Made by a program: the position numbers and the translations under genes. The notes beneath the pieces are model-generated. The model did not search any database. It was not told the origin of the DNA and was given only the letters and a program-made list of their open reading frames with translations. A DNA stretch of 54,394 bases from Bacillota bacterium (GTDB taxonomy: Bacteria > Bacillota > UBA4882 > UBA8346). The stretch covers positions 1 to 54,394 of the forward strand of contig JAEYPR010000005.1 in NCBI GenBank assembly GCA_023410535.1, written 5' to 3'. Below, in pieces: positions 16,935 through 24,354 of this stretch. How positions within the stretch are numbered: position 1 is the stretch's first letter; every line of letters starts with the position of its first letter.

Positions 16935-18986
16935 TTGAAACGTAAAATTGCAATTGGCATTATAATATTTATAATCACTTGCTCAGTGGTGTTTGGCGCG
17001 GCGCTGTCCCGGGATATGCAGCAAAAGTTGGAGAATATCCGGATGGCCTCGCAGGTATATGACCGTAACGGCAAACTGATCGGCAATCTCTACTACTACA
17101 ACCGGATCTACGTTAATTCCGACCGGATCGCCAAGGACTTGCGCAATGCGGTGGTCGCCATCGAAGACTCCCGTTTTTATCAACACAACGGGGTTGATGT
17201 CAAAGGCATGGCGCGGGCGCTCATCAAAGACCTGATGCCTGGGGGCGGCGCGATGGAAGGCGGCAGCACCATCACCCAGCAGCTGGCTAAGATCTCCTTG
17301 CTGACCTCGGAACGGACCCTCAGCCGTAAAATTCAGGATATCAGTCTGGCCTTAGAGATTGAGCAGGTCTATACCAAAAAAGAGATTTTGGAAATGTATC
17401 TGAACAGTGTTTATCTGGCACACGGCAACGTTGGGGCGGAGGCGGCTTCCCGGTATTATTTCGGCAAATCGGCCAATCAATTAACCTTGGCGGAGGCGGC
17501 GACCATCGCCGGGATGATTCAAAGCCCCGAGAACTATTCGCCCTATAAATATCCGGCCAAGGCCAAGCAGCGGCGCAATACCGTGCTCCAAAAAATGCTC
17601 GAGCAGAAATATATCACTAAAGCGCAGTATCAAACGGCAGTCAAGCAAGCCATCCGACTGGCGCCCCGGAGCGATTCCGCCCAGGTCGCCGGCTATTTCC
17701 TCGATTATATGCGAGAGTATCTGTTGAAAGAAGGATACACCGAAGAACAACTGCGTTTTGGCGGTTATAAGTTTTATTCGACTTTGGATTTGAACGCCCA
17801 GAAAAACGCGGAGCTCACCATGGCGCAGATCCCGAAGGTCCAAGCCAAGGTGCAGCCACAAGGGGCTTTGATCAGCATGAATCCGACCACCGGGGAAATC
17901 TTGGCGATGGTGGGCGGGCGCAGTTATGCCGAGAGCCAATATAACCGGGCGATTCGGGCTTACCGCCAACCGGGTTCGGCGATTAAACCCTTTGTTTACG
18001 CGACCGCCATTGAACATGGGTACACTGCGGCGACAACCATGGAAGACCGGCCGATCTCCTTTACCTTGGGAACCGGGACCACCTGGTCGCCGGAGAATTA
18101 CGACCGGCAGTTCCACGGCCGGATGACGCTCCGCGAAGCGTTGCGGCAATCGATCAATACAGTCGCCGTCCAATTGGTGCAAAACCTTGGCGTTAAGACA
18201 GTGGCGGCGCAAATCGAGCAGATGGGCATCACCAGCCTGGTGAAACAAGGATCGACAAATGACCTGAACTTGGCTTCACTGGGGTTGGGAGGATTAACTA
18301 AAGGGGTTACGCCGCTGGAGCTGGCGACTGCTTATGCCCCCTTCGCCAATCAAGGCAATTATGTCAAACCGTATTGCGTCCGCAAAATACTGGACCGTCA
18401 CGGCAATCTGCTGAAACAGTATGGACCGGCTACGCCGAAACAGGTGCTCTCGCCGCAGACTGCCTATATTATGACCATGTTGATGCAGGATGTGGTGGAC
18501 CGCGGCACCGGCTTCCGCGCAAAACTGCCGGACCGGCCGGTAGCGGGCAAGACCGGCACCACCAGTGACTATACCAATGCCTGGTTCGTCGGGTACACGC
18601 CCGAGATGTTAACCGCCATCTGGATCGGGAACGACCGGCAAGAGCAGCCGATGACCTATAAGAATATGAACTTGGGTAGCGCCGTTCCGGCCGAAATGTG
18701 GGGCAACTATATGAAACGGATCGCTCCCCCCAAAAAAGCCGCTACCCAATTTACCGAACCTTCGGGAATTGTCTGGGCGACCGTGGATGCCCAAAGTGGT
18801 CAGGCGGTCCCGGGCTGGCTGGGAAATAACACCTATCAAGAAGTCTTTAATGAAAAAAATATTCCGGAAAGCACGGCTTATAAAGTCTGGCATTGGTTCT
18901 TCCAGCAACCGGAGAAGGCGGCTGAACAACCGAAACCGACGCCGACCGATCCCAATGCCGCCGGTCAGCCGCAAGGAATGTTTTGA
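16935..18986 (+). CDS. Class A penicillin-binding protein, second copy
   Basis: This ~683-residue enzyme has one N-terminal membrane helix, then GT51 motifs EDSRFYQH (catalytic Glu ~77) and GGSTITQQL (~109). The transpeptidase motifs are SAIK (~348-351), SIN and KTGTT. Compared with the PBP at 8006 it has ~60 extra C-terminal residues ending in a Pro/Gln-rich tail. The start is a TTG: 16935 sits about 10 nt after GGGG (16921-16924), while the TTG at 16929 is too close. Both copies look fully active, so they probably serve different growth phases, perhaps vegetative growth and sporulation (inference). Confidence 0.92.
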   Translation: MKRKIAIGIIIFIITCSVVFGAALSRDMQQKLENIRMASQVYDRNGKLIGNLYYYNRIYVNSDRIAKDLRNAVVAIEDSRFYQHNGVDVKGMARALIKDLMPGGGAMEGGSTITQQLAKISLLTSERTLSRKIQDISLALEIEQVYTKKEILEMYLNSVYLAHGNVGAEAASRYYFGKSANQLTLAEAATIAGMIQSPENYSPYKYPAKAKQRRNTVLQKMLEQKYITKAQYQTAVKQAIRLAPRSDSAQVAGYFLDYMREYLLKEGYTEEQLRFGGYKFYSTLDLNAQKNAELTMAQIPKVQAKVQPQGALISMNPTTGEILAMVGGRSYAESQYNRAIRAYRQPGSAIKPFVYATAIEHGYTAATTMEDRPISFTLGTGTTWSPENYDRQFHGRMTLREALRQSINTVAVQLVQNLGVKTVAAQIEQMGITSLVKQGSTNDLNLASLGLGGLTKGVTPLELATAYAPFANQGNYVKPYCVRKILDRHGNLLKQYGPATPKQVLSPQTAYIMTMLMQDVVDRGTGFRAKLPDRPVAGKTGTTSDYTNAWFVGYTPEMLTAIWIGNDRQEQPMTYKNMNLGSAVPAEMWGNYMKRIAPPKKAATQFTEPSGIVWATVDAQSGQAVPGWLGNNTYQEVFNEKNIPESTAYKVWHWFFQQPEKAAEQPKPTPTDPNAAGQPQGMF

Positions 18987-18998
18987 TGATTGCCACCT

Positions 18999-19029
18999 AC
19001 CTTCCCGTTGTCCAACGGGAAGGTTTTTC
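18999..19029 (+). terminator. Rho-independent terminator after the second PBP
   Basis: A perfect 11-bp stem (18999-19009 with 19014-19024) with a 4-nt loop is followed by five T. Confidence 0.85.
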
Positions 19030-19078
19030 TCAAATATTTCGTACGCCATTATAGAAAGTGAAGATTGGGAGCGCCAAC

Positions 19079-19801
19079 ATGCGTCTTGACCGCTATTTAG
19101 CGAATATGGGTTGTGGCAGCCGCAAAGAAGTCAAACAATTAATCCGGTCCGGCAAAGTCAGCGTCGCTGGAAAACTGGTGAAAGATGAAGCGTTGCCAAT
19201 TAACGCAGGCGTTGATGAAGTAAATTGTGACGGCGTGGCTGTCCGCTATGCGCAATATATTTATTTGATGCTGCATAAACCGGCCGGGGTCATCTCGGCC
19301 ACCGAAGATCTGCGGGAACGGACGGTATTGGACCTGCTACCTTCAAAATACTTAAACAAAGGATTGTTTCCCGTCGGGCGGCTGGATAAGGATACCGAAG
19401 GTTTGTTAATCCTGACCAACCATGGCGAGTTGGGGCACCGGCTGCTGGCTCCGAAAAAACATGTCCCAAAGCGTTATTTCGCCCGGATTGACGGACTGGT
19501 GGATGCTGCCGACCAAGCGGCTTTTCGCGCCGGCGTTGAGATCGGGGATTATCTAGCCCAACCGGCTTTGTTGACCGTTATCGCCCCGGGAGCGGAGTCT
19601 CTGGTCCAAGTGGTGATTCACGAAGGCAAGTTTCACCAGATCAAGCGCATGTTTGAAGCCCGCGGCAAGCGGGTGATCTACCTAAAAAGGCTGGCGATGG
19701 GGGAATTGGAGTTAGACCCCCAACTAGCATTGGGTGAGTTCCGGGAATTAACCGAGGTTGAAATCGCGGTTTTGCTTACGGCGGCCAATTTAATGTCGTA
19801 A
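19079..19801 (+). CDS. rsuA: 16S rRNA pseudouridine synthase, RsuA/RluB family
   Basis: This 241-residue enzyme has an N-terminal S4 RNA-binding domain (MRLDRYLANMGCGSRKEVKQ) and a pseudouridine synthase domain with the catalytic Asp in GRLDKDTEGLL (Asp103). RsuA-type enzymes convert U516 of 16S rRNA; RluB and RluE relatives act on 23S rRNA, and I cannot fully separate these by eye. The ATG at 19079 is preferred to the in-frame GTG at 19058, because GGGAG lies 8 nt upstream and the S4 domain begins there. The racemase-family gene follows after 26 bp, so the two are probably co-transcribed. Confidence 0.87.
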   Translation: MRLDRYLANMGCGSRKEVKQLIRSGKVSVAGKLVKDEALPINAGVDEVNCDGVAVRYAQYIYLMLHKPAGVISATEDLRERTVLDLLPSKYLNKGLFPVGRLDKDTEGLLILTNHGELGHRLLAPKKHVPKRYFARIDGLVDAADQAAFRAGVEIGDYLAQPALLTVIAPGAESLVQVVIHEGKFHQIKRMFEARGKRVIYLKRLAMGELELDPQLALGEFRELTEVEIAVLLTAANLMS

Positions 19802-19827
19802 TATCAGTTTCAGGAAGGGCGAATCAG

Positions 19828-20523
19828 ATGAAAACTATTGGAATGATCGGCGGGATGAGCTGGGAGTCGTCGATTGAATATTACCGGATGACCAATGAAT
19901 TGGTTAAAACGCGGTTGGGTGGATTGCATTCCTGTAAAAGTCTGATGGTCTCGGTGGATTTTGCCGAGATTGAACGGTTGCAGCATCGGGGGGATTGGGA
20001 CGGATTGGCGCAATTGATGATCGCCGCCGCGCAAAGTCTGGAACGGGGCGGGGCCGATTTCGTGGTCATTTGCACCAATACCATGCATAAACTGGCTGAT
20101 CTCATTCAGGCGCAGATCGGCATTCCGTTGTTGCATATCGCCGATGCGACCGCCCGGGAGATTCGCAAAGCCGGGTTCGCCAAAGTGGGACTGTTGGGAA
20201 CCCGCTTCACGATGGAGGAGGATTTCTACCGGAAACGCCTGGAGGAACAACACGGGATCGCGATGCTCATTCCCGACCCGGCGGAGCGCGAGACGATTCA
20301 CCGGATCATTTATACCGAATTGGTGGTCGGGAGGATTGAGAGCGCTTCGCGGAGCGCCTTCCAGGCGATCATTTCCAAGCTGGTTGCGACGGGGGCGGAA
20401 GGAATTGTGCTCGGGTGCACTGAGATTCCGTTGTTGGTAAAACAGGGAGATGTGGCGGTCCGCCTTTTTGACACAACGGCCATTCACGCCCGGGCTGCGG
20501 TGGATCTGGCGTTTGAACCGTGA
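19828..20523 (+). CDS. Aspartate/glutamate racemase family protein (YgeA/RacD-like)
   Basis: This 231-residue cytosolic enzyme starts with KTIGMIGGMSWESS, typical of the aspartate racemase branch. Both catalytic Cys are present, in CTNTMHK (~residue 82-88) and LGCTEIPLL (~195-203). It should interconvert the enantiomers of an amino acid such as Asp, Glu or a related one without PLP. A D-amino acid role in wall or spore synthesis would fit its PBP neighbours but is not shown. The ATG has a weak AGGAAGGG-like site upstream. It is the second gene after rsuA, with a terminator right after its stop. Confidence 0.88.
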   Translation: MKTIGMIGGMSWESSIEYYRMTNELVKTRLGGLHSCKSLMVSVDFAEIERLQHRGDWDGLAQLMIAAAQSLERGGADFVVICTNTMHKLADLIQAQIGIPLLHIADATAREIRKAGFAKVGLLGTRFTMEEDFYRKRLEEQHGIAMLIPDPAERETIHRIIYTELVVGRIESASRSAFQAIISKLVATGAEGIVLGCTEIPLLVKQGDVAVRLFDTTAIHARAAVDLAFEP

Positions 20524-20536
20524 TTCGATTTAAGCG

Positions 20537-20568
20537 AAAACCGTCGTGCAATCACGACGGTTTTCCTT
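20537..20568 (+). terminator. Rho-independent terminator after the racemase-family gene
   Basis: A perfect 12-bp stem (20537-20548 with 20553-20564) has a 4-nt loop and a T-rich end. Confidence 0.85.
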
Positions 20569-20630
20569 TGTCAAGGCTTTGTCAGACGTTTTTCAAACAA
20601 CTGCGGTAGGGAGCGCCGCGGATTAAAATT

Positions 20631-20852
20631 TTACAACGGGAGGGGATCGGCGGTCTGTTGCGCTTCATTCGGAATTTCGTTCACTTCCGTCAATTGCTGG
20701 ACGGGTACTTTCAGACGGACGTCGGAGTTGAGATCGCGAATGGTTGCGTCGCCGTCGGGATGCAACCGGTCAATCCAGACCGGAAGATTTTGATAGGTTA
20801 CGTAAATCGTCGCGGCAGAGTCGAGGATTGCTTGGGCACGGGTTTGATCCAT
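20631..20852 (-). CDS. sspH: H-type small acid-soluble spore protein
   Basis: This 73-residue protein matches the SspH family pattern: an R-A-x-x-I-L-x-S start, VTYxxLPVWI in the middle and a VPVQQLTE segment. The ~15-residue C-terminal tail is longer than the B. subtilis ~59-residue form. SspH proteins are made in the forespore and packaged in spores. The start at 20852 follows AAAGGAGG on the minus strand. I could not identify a confident SigG promoter. This gene is the most direct evidence that the organism makes endospores. Confidence 0.85.
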   Translation of the reverse strand: MDQTRAQAILDSAATIYVTYQNLPVWIDRLHPDGDATIRDLNSDVRLKVPVQQLTEVNEIPNEAQQTADPLPL

Positions 20853-21119
20853 TACGGGAGGCCTCCTTTGGTATTTTCGTTAATTACCGTTTCCTGATTT
20901 GAAAAATAATATTATCAATGTCGCCCGAAATATTTTGACAATCTTGACTGCGCCATATTTTCCTTCATTTATAAGATGAAATAAGTTTCGTCTAGAAACG
21001 CAATAATCGGCCGGGGCGGAGAATTTTAGCGCAAATTCTTGAGATGGTAAGAAAATCGACACTTTATCGTGAAAATGAGTTATAATGAAAAACGATATTA
21101 TCCGTCGTTGGAGGTAACT

Positions 21120-21551
21120 ATGATAAAAGAATTTAAAAATTTTGCGCTGAAAGGCAACATTCTTGATTTGGCCATCGGTGTTGTCATCGGTACCGCTTTC
21201 GGGAAGATTGTTTCGTCCTTGGTTGATGATATTATCATGCCGTTGGTCAGCTCGATTACGGGAAAAATCGATTTCACCAACTTGTTCATTGCTTTAAACG
21301 GTAAAGCCTATCCCACGTTGGCCGAGGCGAAAAAAGCCGGGATTGCCACCTTGAATTATGGGAATTTCATCACCGGTGTGGTCGATTTTCTTTTGGTGGC
21401 TTGGGCAATCTTTATTATGTTGCGGTTGGTCAACCGGTTCCGGCAACAACCGGCGGCGACGCCGGCGACCAAACAATGCCCTTATTGCATTGCGGCGATT
21501 CCGGTGCAAGCGGTACGTTGCCCGCATTGTACCTCGGAGTTGGGGAAGTAA
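21120..21551 (+). CDS. mscL: Large-conductance mechanosensitive channel with C-terminal zinc ribbon
   Basis: This 143-residue inner-membrane channel opens under high membrane tension to release solutes during osmotic downshock. IKEFKNFALKGNILDLAIGVVIG (written here as the helix start, residues 2-24) is the MscL signature; TM1 spans ~14-42 and TM2 ~80-103. Where most MscL proteins have a short amphipathic bundle, this one ends in two CxxC pairs (Cys120, 123, 134, 137), a small zinc-ribbon-like knuckle. The ATG at 21120 follows GGAGG and is preferred over the upstream in-frame GTG/ATG codons. TATAAT at 21081 with TCGACA 19 bp upstream may be its promoter. Confidence 0.92.
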   Translation: MIKEFKNFALKGNILDLAIGVVIGTAFGKIVSSLVDDIIMPLVSSITGKIDFTNLFIALNGKAYPTLAEAKKAGIATLNYGNFITGVVDFLLVAWAIFIMLRLVNRFRQQPAATPATKQCPYCIAAIPVQAVRCPHCTSELGK

Positions 21552-21666
21552 GATATCAAAAGCGACTGCAGCTAGCGCCCGACGGGCAAAACAATCGCGG
21601 CAAAATTGTATGAAACAACCGATTTTGCTGATTCCCAACCTGGCGTGACGGATTGTCGAAAAACGC

Positions 21667-21695
21667 TTGACAAACCGTAACGCGAAAACTAGTAT
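21667..21695 (+). promoter_or_regulatory. Likely SigA promoter for uxaC
   Basis: TTGACA (21667-21672) and TAGTAT (21690-21695) are separated by 17 bp, about 100 bp before the uxaC start. Confidence 0.6.
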
Positions 21696-21793
21696 TAAAT
21701 TTATGGATTGCCGAAATTATAAGGCCTGCGACAATTAGCGCTTGAATTCGGTCAATAATAAATTTGCTGTTGAATTTAAAAGGAGGTCTACTG

Positions 21794-23197
21794 ATGAAGC
21801 CCTTTCTGGATGAAAATTTTCTGCTTACGAATCCGACGGCAGTAACCCTTTACAATGAGTATGCGAAGGATATGCCGATCTACGATTACCATTGCCATCT
21901 CAGCCCCAAAGAGATCGCTGAGAACAAACGTTATCGCAATATTACCGAAGTTTGGCTCGGCGGCGACCATTATAAGTGGCGTGCCATGCGGGCGATGGGT
22001 GTGGACGAAAAATACATTACCGGCGATGCGCCCGACAAAGAGAAGTTTCTGAAATGGGCCGAGACCATGCCTTACTGCCTCGGCAACCCGTTATACCATT
22101 GGACCCATCTCGAACTGCAACGTTTCTTCGGAATCGATACGCTGTTATCGCCGGAGACCGCCGAGGCGATCTGGAATCGCTGTAATGAACTGCTGCAAAA
22201 GGATGAATTTTCGGCGCGCGGTCTGATCAAAGGCTCCAATGTCAAAGCGCTTTGTACCACCGATGATCCGGTTGATAATCTTGAATATCACATTGCGCTC
22301 GCAAAAGACGCCTCCTTTGATGTGAAAGTTTACCCGGCGTGGCGTCCGGATAAAGCGTTTAATATCGAACGCCCCGGTTTTGCCGAGTACATCGCCAAAC
22401 TTGCGCAGGTTTCCGGTGTTGCCATTAAGTCTTTTGAAGATCTGACCAAAGCGTTGCGGTCGCGTTTGGAATTTTTCCATAGCGTCGGTTGCCGTCTTTC
22501 CGACCATGCGACTGATCCGGTGCCGTTTGAGGCCGGTACTCCCGAAGAAGCAACCGCGATTCTCCAAAAAGGATTGCGCGGCGAGTCCCTCTCCGAAACC
22601 GAAGTCCGGAAATTCAAAACCCAAGCGCTGTTATTCTTGGGCCGCGAATACGCCCGTCTGGGCTGGGTGATGCAACTCCATATCGGAACCATCCGTAACA
22701 ACAGCCAACGAATGATGCGTTTGATCGGACCGGATACCGGTTATGACGCGGCGGCTGACTATACCTATGGTGTGGCTCTTTCGCGGTTCCTCGACACTTT
22801 GGATAATACCGACGAGCTGCCAAAGACTATTCTCTACTGTCTTAATCCGCGCGACAACGAGATGCTCGCAACCTTGGCCGGTTGTTTCCAAGGCGGCGGA
22901 ATCCCCGGCAAGATCCAATTTGGTTCCGGTTGGTGGTTCAACGACCAAAAAGACGGCATGATCCGTCAAATGGTCGCCCTTTCCAATTTGGGCTTACTGG
23001 CTCCGTTTGTCGGTATGCTCACCGACTCCCGGAGTTTCCTCTCCTATACCCGGCACGAGTATTTCCGGAGAATTCTTTGCAATATGATCGGCGAATGGGT
23101 TGAGTCCGGCGAAACCCCGAATGACATCAAGTTGTTAGGCGGCATTGTTCAGAATATCTGTTTCAACAATGCCGAACGATACTTCGGAATCCGCTAA
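21794..23197 (+). CDS. uxaC: Glucuronate isomerase (uronate isomerase)
   Basis: This 467-residue cytosolic enzyme isomerises D-glucuronate to D-fructuronate and D-galacturonate to D-tagaturonate, the first intracellular step of uronate breakdown. It belongs to the amidohydrolase superfamily. The HxH metal motif is in YDYHCHLSP (~30-38), and the length matches the family (~465-470). Further family segments are LGGDHYKWRAMRAMGV and TLYCLNPRDNEMLAT-like sequence. The ATG at 21794 has AAGGAGG 8 nt upstream. No other uronate genes are next to it; uxuA, uxaB or kdgK must lie elsewhere. It has its own promoter and terminator. Confidence 0.95.
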   Translation: MKPFLDENFLLTNPTAVTLYNEYAKDMPIYDYHCHLSPKEIAENKRYRNITEVWLGGDHYKWRAMRAMGVDEKYITGDAPDKEKFLKWAETMPYCLGNPLYHWTHLELQRFFGIDTLLSPETAEAIWNRCNELLQKDEFSARGLIKGSNVKALCTTDDPVDNLEYHIALAKDASFDVKVYPAWRPDKAFNIERPGFAEYIAKLAQVSGVAIKSFEDLTKALRSRLEFFHSVGCRLSDHATDPVPFEAGTPEEATAILQKGLRGESLSETEVRKFKTQALLFLGREYARLGWVMQLHIGTIRNNSQRMMRLIGPDTGYDAAADYTYGVALSRFLDTLDNTDELPKTILYCLNPRDNEMLATLAGCFQGGGIPGKIQFGSGWWFNDQKDGMIRQMVALSNLGLLAPFVGMLTDSRSFLSYTRHEYFRRILCNMIGEWVESGETPNDIKLLGGIVQNICFNNAERYFGIR

Positions 23198-23217
23198 CCA
23201 AAATATTGAACGAAAGG

Positions 23218-23267
23218 AAAGGCTGTTGCCGACGAACGTCAAGTTCATCAGGCAACAGCCTTTTTTT
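23218..23267 (+). terminator. Rho-independent terminator after uxaC
   Basis: A perfect 13-bp stem (23218-23230 with 23251-23263) is followed by seven T. Confidence 0.88.
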
Positions 23268-23364
23268 ATTCCCCAAAAATAGTGGATTTTGAAGGGCTGA
23301 ACGCCGTTATGGAACTGAGACGGCTTGTCCGATGTCTCGGCAAGCTTATTTTTGTAAAAAAAGT

Positions 23365-23506
23365 GGATATGTGAATAAGTGAGCTTGCTGAATCGTTCCG
23401 CAAGCTGGATATGTGGATAAGTGAGCTTGCTGAGTCGTCCGGCAAGCTGGAGATGTGGATAAGTGAGCTTGCTGAGTCGTTCGGCAAGCTAGATATGTGG
23501 ATAAGT
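23365..23506. repeat. Tandem array A: 42-bp unit, 3 copies plus a partial fourth
   Basis: Units lie at 23365-23406, 23407-23448 and 23449-23490, with a 16-bp partial fourth to 23506. Each unit contains AGCTTGC and GCAAGCT flanking an 11-nt centre, so each can form a hairpin. 42 is twice the 21-bp period of the arrays at 32596 and 54232, and the half-unit around GAGTCGTTCGGCAAG resembles the 54232 unit. There are no CRISPR-like unique spacers. Confidence 0.9.
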
Positions 23507-23544
23507 CCCCCTCCAATAAGTTAGGATAAATATAAGGATCGCGG

Positions 23545-23665
23545 TTTGACTCCGGAGCACAACCCGGCCCGGCTTTAGCCGGGGTTAGGACCGGTTTTCA
23601 GCTTGGCCCTGACCTTCAGGTCTGGGCGGACAGAAACGCATTTAGCGTATTTCTAGATAGTCAAA
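23545..23665 (+). ncRNA. Candidate structured RNA, family unknown
   Basis: A closing stem (TTTGACT 23545-23551 with AGTCAAA 23659-23665) encloses three hairpins. They are CCCGGC-TTTA-GCCGGG (23568-23583), a CCC/GACC stem with a TTCA loop (23607-23626) and ACGC-ATTTA-GCGT (23636-23648). A rho-independent terminator follows 12 bp later. There is no gene on the plus strand here. It could be a small RNA, a riboswitch relic or the folded end of an IS200/IS605-like element. No promoter was identified. Confidence 0.45.
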
Positions 23666-23677
23666 ACGTTTAAATGG

Positions 23678-23734
23678 AAAAGCTGTTACAAAAGGAACTT
23701 GATTGTTCTTTTTGCAACAGCTTTTCGCTTTTTT
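23678..23734. terminator. Long terminator hairpin, probably used from both sides
   Basis: A ~21-bp stem (23678-23698 with 23704-23725, one mismatch) is followed on the plus strand by CGC and six T. On the minus strand it lies directly after the small membrane-peptide gene. Confidence 0.75.
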
Positions 23735-23737
23735 AGA

Positions 23738-23827
23738 TTAAATATTCAAATTCCGGCTGATCCAGCCTGCGCCTAACAGCATAACGAGAATTAAGGCTGT
23801 GGTCGAGTTGGATTTTGGTCGCTTCAT
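23738..23827 (-). CDS. 29-residue single-pass membrane peptide
   Basis: This short gene encodes a peptide with a basic N-terminus (MKRPKSNS) and one hydrophobic segment (TTALILVMLLGAGWI, residues 9-23), ending RNLNI. The start codon at 23827 is preceded by AGGAGGGG at ideal spacing on the minus strand, and a long hairpin terminator follows the stop. Those two features are the main reason to call it real. I do not recognise a family. Small membrane peptides of this kind occur in spore formers and in toxin-antitoxin loci, but nothing here decides between roles. Confidence 0.55.
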   Translation of the reverse strand: MKRPKSNSTTALILVMLLGAGWISRNLNI

Positions 23828-23956
23828 GCGGTCCCCTCCTATTCGATGGTGCGATATGTAAAATGCGGTAGGGGTTGCTTGATCTGGTTCGATTATAGCG
23901 CAGTTGGGAGAGATTCGGAAGTTGAGGATTGCTGGTCGGGGTTGACGCAAAGAAAT

Positions 23957-23992
23957 AGCAAAAACCCCGGTACGTCTATCGTACCGGGGTTT
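23957..23992 (-). terminator. Rho-independent terminator after glnK
   Basis: A perfect 12-bp stem (23962-23973 with 23981-23992) is followed on the minus strand by five T, just after the glnK stop. Confidence 0.85.
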
Positions 23993-23997
23993 GGAAC

Positions 23998-24336
23998 CTA
24001 TAACGCTTTCTCGCCCGATTCTTTGGTGCGGACTCGAATGACCTCATCCACAGTGGAGATGAAAATCTTCCCGTCTCCGGCGGCGCCTGAAGAACTGATC
24101 TCGCAGATGACATCGACAATTTTCTGACAATCCTCGTCTTTGATGACCATCATGATCAGCTTTTTCGGCAGGAAGTCGACATGGTATTCGCCGACCCGCC
24201 ATTGTAAGGAGATGCCGCGTTGGCCGCCCCGGCCTTTTACATCGAATACGGTCATACCAAATATGTTAATCTTCTCTAAAGCCTCTTTGACTTCATTCAG
24301 TTTTTCTTCGCGGATAATCGCTTCAATCTTTTTCAT
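23998..24336 (-). CDS. glnK: PII nitrogen-regulatory protein, GlnK type
   Basis: This 112-residue trimeric signal protein senses ATP/ADP and 2-oxoglutarate and gates the ammonium channel by plugging it with its T-loop. It starts MKKIEAIIREEKLNEVKEAL and carries the PII C-terminal signature GAAGDGKIFIS. In the T-loop, position 46 is Trp (Tyr in E. coli GlnB), but Tyr51, the uridylylation site, is kept. The ATG at 24336 is preferred to the GTG at 24339. It lies 18 bp downstream of amtB in the same operon, the classic arrangement, so it probably acts on that channel. Confidence 0.94.
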   Translation of the reverse strand: MKKIEAIIREEKLNEVKEALEKINIFGMTVFDVKGRGGQRGISLQWRVGEYHVDFLPKKLIMMVIKDEDCQKIVDVICEISSSGAAGDGKIFISTVDEVIRVRTKESGEKAL

Positions 24337-24354
24337 CACTTTTCACCACCCTTA

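Noticed and set aside
23365..23506. CRISPR array
   Set aside because: Units are directly tandem with no unique spacers, and no cas genes are near. The same holds for arrays at 32596 and 54232.
23888..23960. tRNA-like string (TAGCGCAGTTGGGAGAG) near 23895
   Set aside because: The D-stem does not close, and no anticodon or T-arm follows in order, so it is not a tRNA.
24160..24260. Loss of the PII uridylylation tyrosine (Trp in the T-loop)
   Set aside because: Counting from Met1, the Trp is at position 46, while Tyr51 is conserved, so the modification site is present.
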